Below, piece by piece: positions 41,401 through 53,315 of a stretch of DNA of 64,000 nucleotides. Each line of letters opens with the position of its first letter. Positions within the stretch are counted from its first letter, which is position 1. Where the stretch lies: the NCBI RefSeq assembly GCF_000002995.4, contig NW_025062477.1, positions 4,560,649 to 4,624,648 on the forward strand, in the 5' to 3' direction. The DNA comes from Brugia malayi (taxonomy: Eukaryota > Nematoda > Chromadorea > Rhabditida > Onchocercidae). The translations under genes were made by a program, and so were the position numbers. Under the pieces are notes generated by a model. It was not told where the DNA came from and did no database searches. It saw nothing but the letters and a program-made list of their open reading frames with translations.

Positions 41401-42488
41401 CTTGATTCATTTCATTAAGACTTCCCAACGAATCTTGCAACGTTAACTTATTACGTTGTTGACGTTGCAACCGTTTATTCAATTTTGCTGTGTCACGTTT
41501 CTCACTCATTTCTTGCGCTATTTTTTGACGTATTCGTTCACGTATTATTTGTTTATCTGGTACAGATGAGCCAGTAATTTTTCCAAATGCAAAACATTCT
41601 TGAGAAGAAATTGCTGGGCTAAAATATCTATTAGCTAATTGATAATACTTTTTTTAAAAAAAATAAATAAATTGAAAAGTTAGAAAAAACAATCTTTTTG
41701 CAATTTCTTTCTCTAAAAAAGATTTAAAAGTGGAAATAACTCATTAATTAATACAATTGAAATACAAAAAAAAAAAAATTATTATTATTATTCATTTTCT
41801 TTTCCTACTACAATGAAAAATTTTTCAATTAAAAAAAAAAAATGAAATGAACCTGTTAATTTGACTTATGTTTGAATTATCATCGAATGATTCATCAAGC
41901 TGAAAAGAAAAATAAATAAACAACAACTTTTCCTCTTTTTTTTTTTTTTGATTTTTGTAATTAAATTAAAGAAAAATTATTTTATTCCACACAGAGTTAT
42001 TATATCTCAAATTTATTTCATTGTATTATTATTTAATCAAATTGTTATTTTAGACATAAAATAATAAAGCATTGTTTTTGTCATAGAGAGAAAAAGAATT
42101 ATTATTATTGCTATTATTACGAAGGATTAATTAAGTCTAAAATAATGTTATTGTAATTTACTTTGAGAGAGAGAGAGAGAGAGATAGATAGAAAAGAAAA
42201 AAGAGAAAAGAGAAGAGTTGAAATATTTTTGTCACACTAAAATGGTGGTGTTAGTTTAGTTTAAGATTTGTCCATTCTAACCGTTGCTATTGGATTCATT
42301 TCCTGGTCCAAATGACAATTATCATTGATATTTTCAAGGCCTTCCATCCAACCATTTTGTTGATTTTTAATAATTTTTTTTGTGTCATTTTTTGTTGATT
42401 TCTTATCAATTTTTATTGATTTCTTATCGATTTCTTCCATACAATCATTTTGCATTTTTTTAGTTATTTCCATTTCCTTTTCTTCCAT
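31727..42488 (-). CDS. mks-6: CC2D2A / MKS-6 ciliary transition-zone protein
   Basis: 24 exons, about 1332 aa: 42282-42488, 41853-41899, 41366-41627, 40949-41075, 40568-40691, 40304-40424, 39451-39618, 39148-39284, 38498-38686, 37880-38153, 37338-37507, 36977-37210, 36522-36704, 36168-36339, 35985-36092, 35510-35653, 35035-35201, 34639-34747, 34407-34516, 33643-33799, 33320-33431, 32797-32990, 32405-32601, 31727-32012. The N-terminus is Lys/Glu-rich with coiled-coil helices. A first C2-like region ends exon 10 (FGQIYNLQ). A second C2 domain (~806-945) includes [24 protein letters not shown] and [12 protein letters not shown]. The C-terminal transglutaminase-like domain includes [24 protein letters not shown] and [10 protein letters not shown], as in vertebrate CC2D2A, where it is thought inactive. 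The family builds the MKS module at the base of cilia, here presumably sensory neurons. An in-frame TAA and an AG acceptor (42510-42511) just upstream fix the start. Human CC2D2A is longer. Confidence 0.92.
34313..34414. repeat. 35-bp tandem repeat spanning a 5' splice site of mks-6
   Basis: Nearly three copies of a 35-bp unit (key string gggtgcaagttgttacctgc, at 34321, 34356 and 34391) cover the last bases of exon 19 and the start of intron 19. Each copy repeats the exon-intron junction. Read on the minus strand, two copies keep GCATGCAG/GTAACA and the most intronic has GC in place of GT. Confidence 0.92.
38373..38498. repeat. 18-bp tandem repeat starting at a 5' splice site of mks-6
   Basis: Exactly seven 18-bp units (plus-strand cagattatcactcaaact and variants) end at the last base of exon 9, so they fill the first 124 bases of intron 9. 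On the minus strand each begins GTTTGAGTGATAAT or GTTTCAGTGATAAT, copying the donor. In the exon frame every unit has TGA TAA, so retention would stop translation. Confidence 0.93.
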
Positions 42489-42951
42489 TAATTTCTTTCG
42501 AAGTTAATTCTGAAAAACAATGAATAAATTAGAATTATGTTGAAAATATGAAATACACATTTAACGGTAACTAAATGAAACATTTAAAAAAAATTAAAGA
42601 CTAAGACAAGATCTGAAATTTGATTAATAATAAGTAAGGAATAGTAATGATAATAGCAATTTTTGAAAGTATAAATTTGAATAACTTCCCAGATATTATT
42701 ATAAGCAATCTTTCCTCCAAAAATTTTTACGAACTATTTGCCAGGTAATTATCGATTTACTTTTAAGTTTTTTAATATTAATTAGATTAATAATTATTAA
42801 GTAGATCACTTTTTAAATATTTGCGAAACTAACTTTAGTTTTTTTTTTTTTATATAATAACATTTAAATTTTTTGAAATATTTGCATTCATTTCACATAT
42901 TTGTTAGTTTTTTTTCAAAATTCTCTTTCGATAATTGTATTTCCAAATTTA

Positions 42952-43002
42952 AAATGCATTACTTGCAGCAAGTTTGCTACTGCTAAATGCATTACTTGCA
43001 GC
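42952..43002. repeat. 33-bp offset direct repeat
   Basis: The string aaatgcattacttgcagc occurs at 42952 and 42985, giving one and a half copies of a 33-bp unit upstream of mks-6. Confidence 0.85.
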
Positions 43003-43880
43003 TGCTTTTGCAGAATCTTGAAAACGTGATCGTGATTCATCTGATAATATCAGTCCTGATATTTGGAAAAATACAGGAAAGATTAGAAAAATTAGAAATG
43101 CATTTGTAGATGAAAAAAAAAAAAAAAATTGATAGCAAACTTTTAAATTCTAAAAAAGGGAAAAGATCCTTTCTTCTTGGTAGAATGTTGAAGAATGTAT
43201 TTTATGAATTGCAATTAAATGACTCAAAATTCTGTGATAAAGAAAAAACAAACTGGGAAATGTGAAAAAGTTTAAAATTTAATTGTGCAATAAATAAAAT
43301 TATAAAAACCAATGTTTTATCACTTTGAATGATTAATTGTCGTCAAGTATTAACAAAGTACCTTATAATATATGATTATTTTTTTTAATTTAATGACTAT
43401 AAAATATAATTATCATTTGAAAAATTAAATTAAAAAACTTTTTTTTCATAAAATAGAAACTGTTACTAGCAATTGATTGAAGCAAATTTGAAGTAATGTT
43501 AAGTAAAAATATAAATTAGTGATGAAAAATTGAGCAAATCGATGAGTGTTAAATGATATACAACTGGTTGCTATTGACAACGATATATTAGTAATTAAAT
43601 ATTTCTGAAGAATGCAATTCAAATTTATGATATTAATTTTCATTTGTAATTTAAAAAATTTAACTGAGTGATAATGAATAAAGTGGAATATTTTTACAAA
43701 TAATTCATTTAAAGGTTTCTTCTTTTTGAATGTAAAATATGAATGGAAATGATTATTCAAATATTATTTTTATTTGAAGCTAATTTCGAATTATAAATAA
43801 TTTCAGTTCATTTTTCACGATAGCCTTTACTTTTTGCTTCTTGACACTCAAATATTTTTATGCCTTAGAACGTGGACCGA

Positions 43881-44242
43881 TGCTTTCGTGCTTTTTAGAC
43901 GTGCTAGACATGAACATTGCCTTGCTTTTAGACGTGAACATTTTCGTGCTTTTTAGACGTGAACACTCTCGTGCTTTTAGACGTGAACATTTTCGTGCTT
44001 TTTAGACGTGAACACTTTCGTGTTTTCTGGACATGAACATTGCCTTGCTTTTAGACGTGAACATTTTTGTGCTTTTTAGACGTGAACACTCTCGTGCTTT
44101 TAGAAGTGAACATTTTTGTGCTTTTTAGACGTGAACACTTTCGTGTTTTCTGGACATGAACATTGCCTTGCTTTTAGACGTGAACATTTTTGTGCTTTTT
44201 AGACGTGAACACTCTCGTGCTTTTTACACGTGAATACTTTCG
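43881..44242. repeat. Minisatellite with 123-bp higher-order repeat
   Basis: About 15 monomers of 24-25 bp (such as cgtgcttttagacgtgaaca) are arranged in a second-level period of 123 bp made of five distinguishable monomers (24+25+24+25+25). Second-level units start at 43921, 44044 and 44167. It is visibly richer in G and C than the flanks. Confidence 0.93.
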
Positions 44243-44360
44243 TTACTTTGACACTTATCTCATCGCTGCAAGAAAAGAAAATTATTCACAAGAAACAAGA
44301 TTCATTCATATATTAATCAGTTATGATAACTAAGTAAGTTATAGTTAGTGATTTAATGCA

Positions 44361-44586
44361 GCAATCAATACAGTAAGTAAATTAGTGATAATTACTTCAT
44401 ATAGCAATCAATACAGTAAGTAAATTAGTGATAATTACTTCATATAGCAATCAATACAGTAAGTAAATTAGTGATAATTACTTCATATAGCAATCAATAC
44501 AGTAAGTAAATTAGTGATAATTACTTCATATAGCAATCAATACAGTAAGTAAATTAGTGATAATTACTTCATATAGCAATCAATAT
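44361..44586. repeat. 43-bp tandem repeat, five near-identical copies
   Basis: Units beginning agcaatcaatacagtaagta start at 44361, 44404, 44447, 44490 and 44533, followed by a partial sixth. The copies look identical, which suggests recent expansion. Confidence 0.95.
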
Positions 44587-45112
44587 ACGACAATTAAGTT
44601 ATTAGCATTGATTTCATACATTAATCAGTTATACCATAATTAAATTATTGATAATGATTATTCAAAAATGCATTATTAATTTAACTATAATATTGAAAAA
44701 ATATACATATGATGCTAACTTGGTCTAAAAGTCTTATCATAACGTCGTGATAACATAATTTAAGACATTTATTCGTTCCTTATTTTGATTAATCATTATT
44801 GATTAATATTATCAATGAAATTTAAAATTACATAAAATATTTCTGGTATACTCCTCCATAGTAATGTATTATCATTTATCATACTTTCCATTTCTCATAA
44901 AACATTTGTGCCGAGCAATAAATATAGATAAAATTTAAAAACATTTAAAATTTACAAAAAAAAAAAAAAAAAAAAAAATGGTTTCTATTTAAAAAGTCTG
45001 TTAACAATTTGAAAAAAGATGAAAAAATTAGTGAAATGAAATAAAATAAATAGTTTATATTCAAATTTAATCATTAATCACACTTAAATTCAACAATTAC
45101 TTACATCCAAAT

Positions 45113-48100
45113 TTAGTATTTACTCACATTCGAATTTAATAATTGTTTTCCTCTATAATGTTTTATTTCTTTATAATGTTTTGGTTCTTCTTTAGTACCA
45201 TAAATTATAAGCGTGATATTGTTGACAGCACCTGTCATTGCTTTATTTGCCATACTCTTTAATATTTTAAATTTAAAATAATAAGTGAAGCAATTAAATT
45301 CATTTCACTAATGATTGGTTCCTTTTTTGCTAGTTTTTTTAGATTAAAAATCTATTATTTAATCAATATTGTCGAGGTAAATAATGAATTTTAGGAAATT
45401 AAACTATTTTTTTTTTAAATCTTTCAACATGAAAAGTCTGTCAGTCAATAATCAACAAATTTCTTGGTTAGTTAATTTTTATTGGTTAATTTTGTTGACA
45501 ATTTCAAATGAATGTAATTGAATTAGCTTAATTTGCAGATAGCTTAAATTTAAGCCCTTTTCCATCGTTTTTAAAAATTTTAAAAGATCAATAATGCTAC
45601 AGTGAGTGATAAATTTAGTAATAAATTAAGCCAATTAACCTTGTCCTCAATATGTAATTGCCATATTCCACGTGGATTCTCACCCCAAGTATGAACTGAC
45701 ATAAATGGCCAATGTTGAAAGCCAGCTGATGATTTATCTCTCCGACGAACAGAAAGAAGTTGAGTTTTGGTACCTAAAAAATAAACGATTTTTTTTTTTT
45801 AATTTTATAAAATAAAATTTATCAGATTTTTTTTTTTTTTTTTAGATTCAAGAAATACAAAAAATTTTTACCTTCTGGAGAAATAATCAAAATGGAAAGA
45901 TGTCCACGTATTGGATAATATGCATCTAATACCAATTGTATATGTTCCAAAAAATTTATTTCATTTTTTTGTCCCATACAGCCATCAGTTTGAAATTTGA
46001 TAACAGTCACACTTTTATCATTTATTTCACTAAATAATTGTTAATAACCTTTGCACAGAAAAAGAAATTCAAAAAAGTGGTAGAAAATTGAGAAAAAAAA
46101 AAAAGTACAGCATAATAATTTAATTCTGCTTTCTTACTGTGATATTCAAAAATTTAAAGGTATACTGTAGCAATTAAAAAATATATTACTTTTTAAAAGT
46201 GCTTTTACCGTTTTGAAAAAGTTGGAAAAATAGTGGTACAAGCATGTTGCGCTGGTACATTTTTCCATGTTTTTGCTACTGTGACAAATGCGCTTGCATC
46301 CATTAATCCTATTGAAATTTTTGAAGTATTAATAAACGCATTTTGATAAATCGCAAATTTTATTTTTGTAGCTATAATAAAACGAAAAAGCGTTTTAGTG
46401 CTTTATTTTATTTAAAATAAAATTCTTTAATCATACCAAATCCAAAGTGTGAATTTACCAGTAATCCTCGAGCATTTTTATTCCAGCCATTGTTAACATT
46501 TAGCAATGGCATAGGATCTGATGTCCAAACAGTAATATGTTGTACATCACGCCATGTTAATGATGGACTGTATTTAGTATTTTGTTTTTTAATTACTAAT
46601 TTAAAATTTTAATTCATTTAATGCTTTAAATTTAATGTGTGCAATATGATTTGAAGGCATAAGAAAAATAAAGTTTGAAACTATGATATTTGTGATACAT
46701 AATTTGCTAAACTTTTGAGTTTATTTGCTTTTTTTAAACAGTTTTCAGTATTTATGTATTTTATATTCAAATTTAATTAATATATCTTAATGCAATATAT
46801 GTTGAAAAAATCTCAAATAATAGCTTTGAGAAGAAAAAAAAATTTCGTTTTAATAGCAATGAAAATTCATTTCATTTTATATAAAACTTAATTGTTATTC
46901 ATTAAGCACGAGTGTTTATTAAAATTAAACAAGTAAATAACTAAAGTTAATTATGGTTAATTAAAAGTAATTTAAAAATTTGACAAACTTTGCATCTAAA
47001 CCCAGAGCTACAATTGCTGCAGCCATTGGAGCTGATGCTGATGTTCCAGCAAATGTTCCAGTACATTTATTTTCTATGTCAGTTGTTGCCTACAAAGAAT
47101 TAAAAAAAAAAAAAAAACTGCAAAATTTTAGCACAACTACAAATTTAATTTCAGATACATAGCAAAAACAATAATAACAAACAATAAACAACAATAACGA
47201 ATAATAACGAGAACAACAACAACAAATAACACCAACAAACAACAACAAACGACAACAACAACAGCAGCAATAAACAACAACAAGACATACATTGCATCTC
47301 AATAAATTTGATCAACTTACTATCATTTGCTTGTCATAGTGGTCATTTGAAAATGTTGATGTCAAGGTGGCAGCACATCTTTCAGCGTACCACGGTGAGG
47401 TACCACCTTCAGTTACACTTGAAACTGATAACGTATAAATACTGTCCATGTAACCATCACAGCTGCAGTCATCATCCTGCATACCGCCATTACCTGATGC
47501 CCAAACATAGATGACACCTTTACCATTTCGACCCTATAAAAAAGAAAAAAGAAATTTTTAAATTTAACAAACAAAAAAAAAAAAATACTATTTAAAAAAA
47601 GAAAAACTATTTCTAACTGTTCGTAATAAAATAATCTCAAAATATTTTTAAAAAGAAAGATCGAATGTTTTATTATCGTATCGTATAATTTTGACAAGTA
47701 TTTGCTTCATTTTTTTAAAAAACTTTTCAATTACTTGTTGAATGCCTTTTAAAATTGCTTTTTGTGTTAATCGTCCAGGACCTTCAACTGTTTTGCCATC
47801 ATCCATTGGTCCCCAACTAGCAGAAAAAATATCAATATAATTAATATTATAATTTAAAGCTTCTGCTTCAATTCGATCTGTAATTTTACCATCTAACATT
47901 CGTATACCTACAAAATAACGCATAAACAGAAATTGCTAGCAAAAAATCATTCACAAAAAGGAAAGGAAAAGTGATAAATATTTCTAATAAAAAAAGAAAA
48001 ATAAATTAAAATCAATTTTGTTAGAAAATAAACTAACAACAGATATTTAATGGATCAATTAGAATAATTATCAGTATTATCATATCAGTTGATTAATAAG

Positions 48101-51100
48101 TAAATAAAATAAATTATTTGTGTAAATAATGTAGAAAAAATACCGCCTATTTTAGCATCATATGCTATGCCAACACCACAAAATGAATTATTTGGTGTCA
48201 TAACAATTTCACCAGCACACCGAGTACCATGCCTAAAAATTCATTAACTAATTATTGATATTTAGTAAATCATTTAAAAAGCTTAATAAAAATAATTTTA
48301 AAAAATTTTTTTATTCAATGCTATTATATTCATTCATTTAATCAACAAATATACCTATTCATTTTGTTAAATTTTGGCATTGGATCAGGATCATTATCAT
48401 TTAAATCATATGAGGCATGAGGATCCTGAAAAAATGAAATAAAATAAAAAATTATTATCATTTAAAATTTAGCTAGCATAAACAAATTTTCAGTAATGTG
48501 AAAAATCTTTATTTCTTTGCCTTTTCAAATTTAAATTATTTATTTCAATTTCTTATAATTATAATTGCATATTTATAATTATTTCTTAATTATTTTTTTG
48601 AAATTACTAATTTTTAAAAAAAACTGATAAAGTATTAAAAAACAAACATAGTTACGAATAATATCTGTATGATTATGCTGCATACCATCATCCTAAAATA
48701 AGAAAATTATCAATTCATTTCTGAATTTTAGCAATTATTTTCAATTTATCAATGTTACCACAAATACTGCCGTAGATTTGAATGTCATAAACAAGCTAGT
48801 TAATTAATTAATTAATCAATTAAGGATAACTGAATTCGAAATTTGCATCTTCTGATAATGACAAAGTTGTATGTATCAAGTTTTAATTCAATTTTCGAAT
48901 AATATTTGCTTATCAGCTAATTGAAACATATATTATCAGAACAATATGGTCAAAGGAGTATAATGCAATTTTGATAATTCCATTAGTTTTATTGAAGTTT
49001 TTTTGAAATAGTAATATAAGTTTTTGATAGTAGTTTTAATTGAAATATATGATAACAATTGAATTCGCTCGAAAGATTTGAAAAATTTTTAATAAATAAA
49101 TTTTCGACCAGTATTGTCACGACGACACCTTTCCCGGTATAACCGAGTTCCCAGGCTTTTATCACATGCATACTGATTGGTTCACCACTTATAGTCCTTG
49201 AGCTTTTCTAAATTATTTCATTACTCTGCAAATTTTATCTCGCAGAATTGTCACTTTTTTATAGATTAATTAGTCTTCAGTTTAAATTTTAATTAATTTT
49301 AGACATAAACAAAATTATAAGTCTTATTTAATTTCAATTATCAGTTTAATATTTAATCATTATTTTTGTTGTTTCGTTTATTTTTTTTTTTCTACTCATT
49401 ATGGTAGGAAAATTTTTTAAACTGAGGAAAATTTATTTAAATGAAATGATCACTACTTCATATAGTTTAATTATAAAATGAGAATTCACATAATCAAAAT
49501 TTTATCATATGACATTAATTTTTAAATTATTACAAATTGATTCGTTCATGAAAATTTTCTTTTTCTTTAAATCTTTTCTCTCTCTAAAACTTTTCAAAAG
49601 GTCCTTCATCATTAGACACAAATTAATTAAAATATTGAATAAAATTAAAAAAAAATCATAACCAAATTCCATTGTTGAGACCAGAATGGATCATTGAAAA
49701 AAATTTTATTATTATAATTGGTATCATTACGAGTTGTAACAGAAGTTTGAGTGATATAATCACGCTTAAAACGTTTGTGAATTCGTTGTTGTTCCACCCA
49801 AAGTACCTTTAAAAAATTTTTTTTTTCTCTCTCTCTCTCTCTCCCTTTCTCTCCTTGTTTTCATAGAAAAAAGAAAGAAAAAAAAAAGGGAAAAGACCGG
49901 TTTTAAAACAATTCTTTGGTTATTTGTTTGTTTGTTTGTTTGTTTTTCTTCTTCAATGAATTATAAAATTGATAAATCTATTGGAACATAATTTGTTCAT
50001 ATATTTTGCAAATTAAAAATTGCAACAAAAAGAGAAAAAGAAAAAATACGAATGTGTTCAGATTTAAGATGGAAATAATTAATAATAATAATAATAATAT
50101 ATAAGCTTGAAATTTTAGAATTAAAAAAATAAATTATGTGCAAACCTGTTTATGATGACAAAGTGCTAATGTTGATTTATCATCTGCTTTTCGTTTTTTT
50201 CTATAATTTTCTTTCGAAAAAATATAGACATCATTAAAACCGCGAACCTAAAATAAAATTTTAAATTTGAATAGGATAAAATTTAATTTTGAAATTTAAT
50301 TGCATGATAAAATATAATATTGATATACTAAAGCAAAATTATTTTGATTATTCCAAAAAATAAAAAAAAAAAAAAAAAAAAATGGAGTAAATCAAAGATT
50401 TGAAAATGTTTTAATCAAGAAATTCTACTATTTGACTTTCAATATTAAATTAAAATTTTCAAAATACTTAAATTAAAAGATCTCATCATTTAACTTTAAA
50501 TATTAAAATATAGAAACATACAGGAGCAATAAATTTATATCCGACTGCTCGAGCGATGTCTTTTGCTTCTTCCAATCCACCAACTATTTCCACCACCCAT
50601 TCATTATCATATTCTTCCTCTTCAGTATCCTCAAAAATGAAATTTAATTAGAAATTTCTGATTAGCATTGAAATAGGAAGGAATGTTATGATAAATGATG
50701 TTACTTCATTCAAAAATTAATTAATAATAAAATGTGGTGAAGAGTTATGATAAGAGAAATTTGAAATGAATGCATATGCTTGAAATTTTACTTTTATTTA
50801 GTTACTAGTTAGTAAGTTATTAGTAAATTAAGCAGTTCGTATTGTTTTAATTTATCAAAAGAAGTTTATGGTATAACTGCGAAAGAAATAAAATTTTAAA
50901 ATTAAAATATAAGAAAAGATTTAAGCTTTATTAGCAAAGATTTCTCAATCCTTATTTAATTACTATTTTGAGTGATTAATGATTAACTATTAATCAGTCA
51001 TTACTATTTTAACTTACTTCTTGTAAGTTGTCGTTCAGTTGTAGAAATTTTGGTAATAATGTAACTGTCTCCTTTTTATTTTTATTTATAGACCAAAGTT

Positions 51101-51212
51101 GCTGATGAAATGTTTCACATCCATTACATATGATAATAATTATGCTAATTATTAATGAAATTAAATATTTTTTAGGAATTTGAGCTAGCAAAAATATGAA
51201 TTGAATCATCAT
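45113..51212 (-). CDS. Furin/kexin-family proprotein convertase (subtilisin-like)
   Basis: 16 exons, about 662 aa: 51018-51212, 50522-50629, 50146-50247, 49663-49806, 49109-49207, 48648-48692, 48355-48425, 48144-48232, 47735-47907, 47321-47533, 46989-47089, 46437-46567, 46209-46308, 45872-46011, 45640-45773, 45113-45256. A hydrophobic signal segment is followed by a prodomain ([18 protein letters not shown]) with an internal RKKRK and a main autocleavage site H-K-R-F-K-R before D151. The catalytic triad is visible: D217 (TILDDG), H256 (RHGTRC), S430 (AGTSASAP). The oxyanion residue is Asn (ASGNGG, N357), so it is not PC2-type, which has Asp. A P domain ends near ITLIIYGT, then only about 20 residues: no Cys-rich domain and no membrane anchor. 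The His usually seen just before GTSAS is replaced (GTFAGTSAS). The enzyme would cut secretory-pathway proteins after dibasic sites. Orthology (kpc-1, bli-4 or aex-5 type) cannot be settled by eye. An AG acceptor lies at 51223-51224. Confidence 0.93.
47163..47286. repeat. AAC/AAT microsatellite in a convertase intron
   Basis: About 120 bases of aacaat, aacaac and aataac units lie in the intron between exons 10 and 11 of the convertase gene. The apparent Cys/Leu-rich minus-strand frame is an artefact of the repeat. Confidence 0.85.
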
Positions 51213-51946
51213 TTTAATTTCTCTGAAAAAAAATTATATAAAAATTTCCGAAAAAGAACATATTGATACTAAAAACTTTTAAATATTTATATTATTTAGC
51301 ATAACTTAGTAATACTCAATAAAAGAATTTAAAAAAAAAAAAAAAGAAACCTTTTTCTCTTTTTCTTATTTCACTATTCATTCATAACTTAAAAAAACAA
51401 ATGAAAAAACAATTCAGCTCTAAGAAAACAAACGATTTTACAAGATTTATGAAATAACATAACAATAGAAAACGGAAAATCAGTCAAATTTCAATTGGAA
51501 ATTAAAATTTTGCTAAGTAAAAAATGCAAGAAATAAAATACTCGAATGAATTACAAAAAACAAAAACAAATTACGAAAACAAAATAATTTCAAAATATAT
51601 TTGTCAAATTTTCATTATATTTTGAATTCAATTTATTAAAATTATACTTATATTAATGTCATATGAATTAACCAATCTATATCTTCGTTACTTTTCTTTT
51701 CTTTTTGCTTATATAATTTAAAATGATAATTTAGGGGAAAAAAAAAATTTCTTTTTTTTTTTTTTGAAATGAAAAAAAGAGAAAAAAAAGATGGAAAAGA
51801 AGTAAATTGTTAAAGGAATGGAATGATTTAAATGTTAAATGATAACAAATTTTAAATGAAATAATAATTATCATTGAGAAAAAAATATAATAATGAAAAG
51901 AACGTGGAAAAATCAGACAAAAAATTAAGAAAATAATTGAAAATGC

Positions 51947-52022
51947 TTCTCCCTCTCTCTCTTTCTCTTCTCCCTCTCCCTCTCCCTCTCTCTTCTCCCT
52001 CTCCCTCTTCCTCTTTTCCCTC
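51947..52022. repeat. Polypyrimidine (CT-rich) tract
   Basis: About 75 bases of almost uninterrupted C and T (ctccctctc-type units) lie in the shared upstream region of the convertase and lin-28. Confidence 0.9.
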
Positions 52023-52253
52023 CTTTTTTTTTAATAACGATACAAAGAGGTAATCATATAATCCCGAAATGTACGCTACGAGAAACTTTACGTAAAATTG
52101 GTTACGTAATTTTGCTTTATTTTATCTCAGATAAAATTCAAACACAAAAAATTTGGGAACTGTCTAAACTCACATCAATTTAATAAGTCGAAAGAAATTA
52201 TTATTGATATTCAAGAATAAAGTGATTGTAATTCAAAAAATAGTAGGGGAAAA

Positions 52254-52303
52254 GGGAAAGAGAGAGAGAGAGAGAGGGAGTGAAGGAGAGAGACAGAGAG
52301 AAC
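52254..52303. repeat. Polypurine (GA-rich) tract
   Basis: About 50 bases of G and A (gggaaagagagagagag-type, with one t and one c) lie roughly 230 bases from the CT tract and are largely complementary to it in composition. Confidence 0.88.
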
Positions 52304-53315
52304 TTTGAAAATTTTTTTTCTTTCTTTCAAAAATTTTCGAAATTATTCAAAAACATTTTTGGTGTAAAAATATTCTCAGTGAAAATTTCAAATCTTTAAA
52401 CGACAAATTTCAAATCATCATCACCTATCACTGTTATGCTGATAATAACTTAGATTAGTGATTAAATAAAATTTGATTCGAACTATATTTTCAAATCATC
52501 CGAACAGATCAAATTAATAAATTAAATGATGTAATTCCGAAAATTTTTCATTATCATAAGCAACTTTTTCTCATTTAAACATAAATAATTTTAGATTTGT
52601 TTATTGAAAGATTTCTTTATTATTCATTTATCCATTTGAGCACTGTAATAGTTTAATTGAATAGCTTGTATAAATTTTCGCTTGTTTATTTGTTTTTTTT
52701 TTTTTTTATTTATTTTTGTTTTGATTGAAATATGTTATTATTAACTTAGTAATTTAGTATTGCAACACCATAACTAAATACAAATCTTCTAATTTAGCAG
52801 AAGGAGAATTTAATTCTTTCAAATTTCTTGATTATCTCCTAACAGCTCAGTAATTCTGTCAAATATTCCAGTGTAGTTCAATAATTCTTCTTCCATTTTT
52901 CAAGTTCAATATTTCAGTATTTCAGTACATTTCAGTATTTAGTCTTTAAATTGTTAATTCCTAATAAACTTTTCTGATAATCAATTAAGCATCTCATTGC
53001 TTCTCTTATCATGCCTCCTTTTAACAGTCACAAAATTCCTTTGGAGCAAAATATTTGCATTGTGCTAAAGTTATGGTCGTTCATCGTAATTCAGTGAGGC
53101 TACGCGATCATACAATCATTTAATGATGGCGTAACTGACGTTTTGGCGTAAAGTTAGGACGGGATTGCTTGTGAAGTGTTGAGTGAACACTTTTAGTATG
53201 TGTACTGAGTGGTTATATTAACTATGAGAGTTTTTTCTTCCCCTTTTTTTCCTTAAAAAGAACTTATTTAGCTCAATTTTGTTTTAATAAAAAGCTTTTG
53301 TAGTATTTACCATCA

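Larger units (their letters stand above)
42489..45112. other. Intergenic region with repeat arrays, mks-6 to convertase
   Basis: About 2.6 kb between the mks-6 start and the convertase stop. It contains the two tandem arrays listed separately and a 33-bp duplication (aaatgcattacttgcagc at 42952 and 42985). A short minus-strand open stretch near 42990-43070, flanked by TATCAG and GTAATG, looks slightly exon-like but joins neither neighbour in frame. No gene is supported. Confidence 0.55.
51213..53315. other. Divergent intergenic region, convertase and lin-28
   Basis: About 2.1 kb separates two divergently transcribed genes and should hold both promoters. It contains a long pyrimidine tract (51947-52022) and a purine tract (52254-52303). 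An AG at 53302-53303 lies 12 bases before the lin-28 ATG and may be a trans-splice acceptor. I see no other gene. Confidence 0.6.

Noticed and set aside
43446..43760. 104-codon minus-strand frame
   Set aside because: It is Phe/Ile/Asn-rich AT noise without similarity or splice context.
44240..45100. Extra C-terminal convertase exon reading into the minisatellite
   Set aside because: A GTGAGT donor and a TTGCAG acceptor exist, but the phase gives CGA TGA, an immediate stop. It would change only the last residues.
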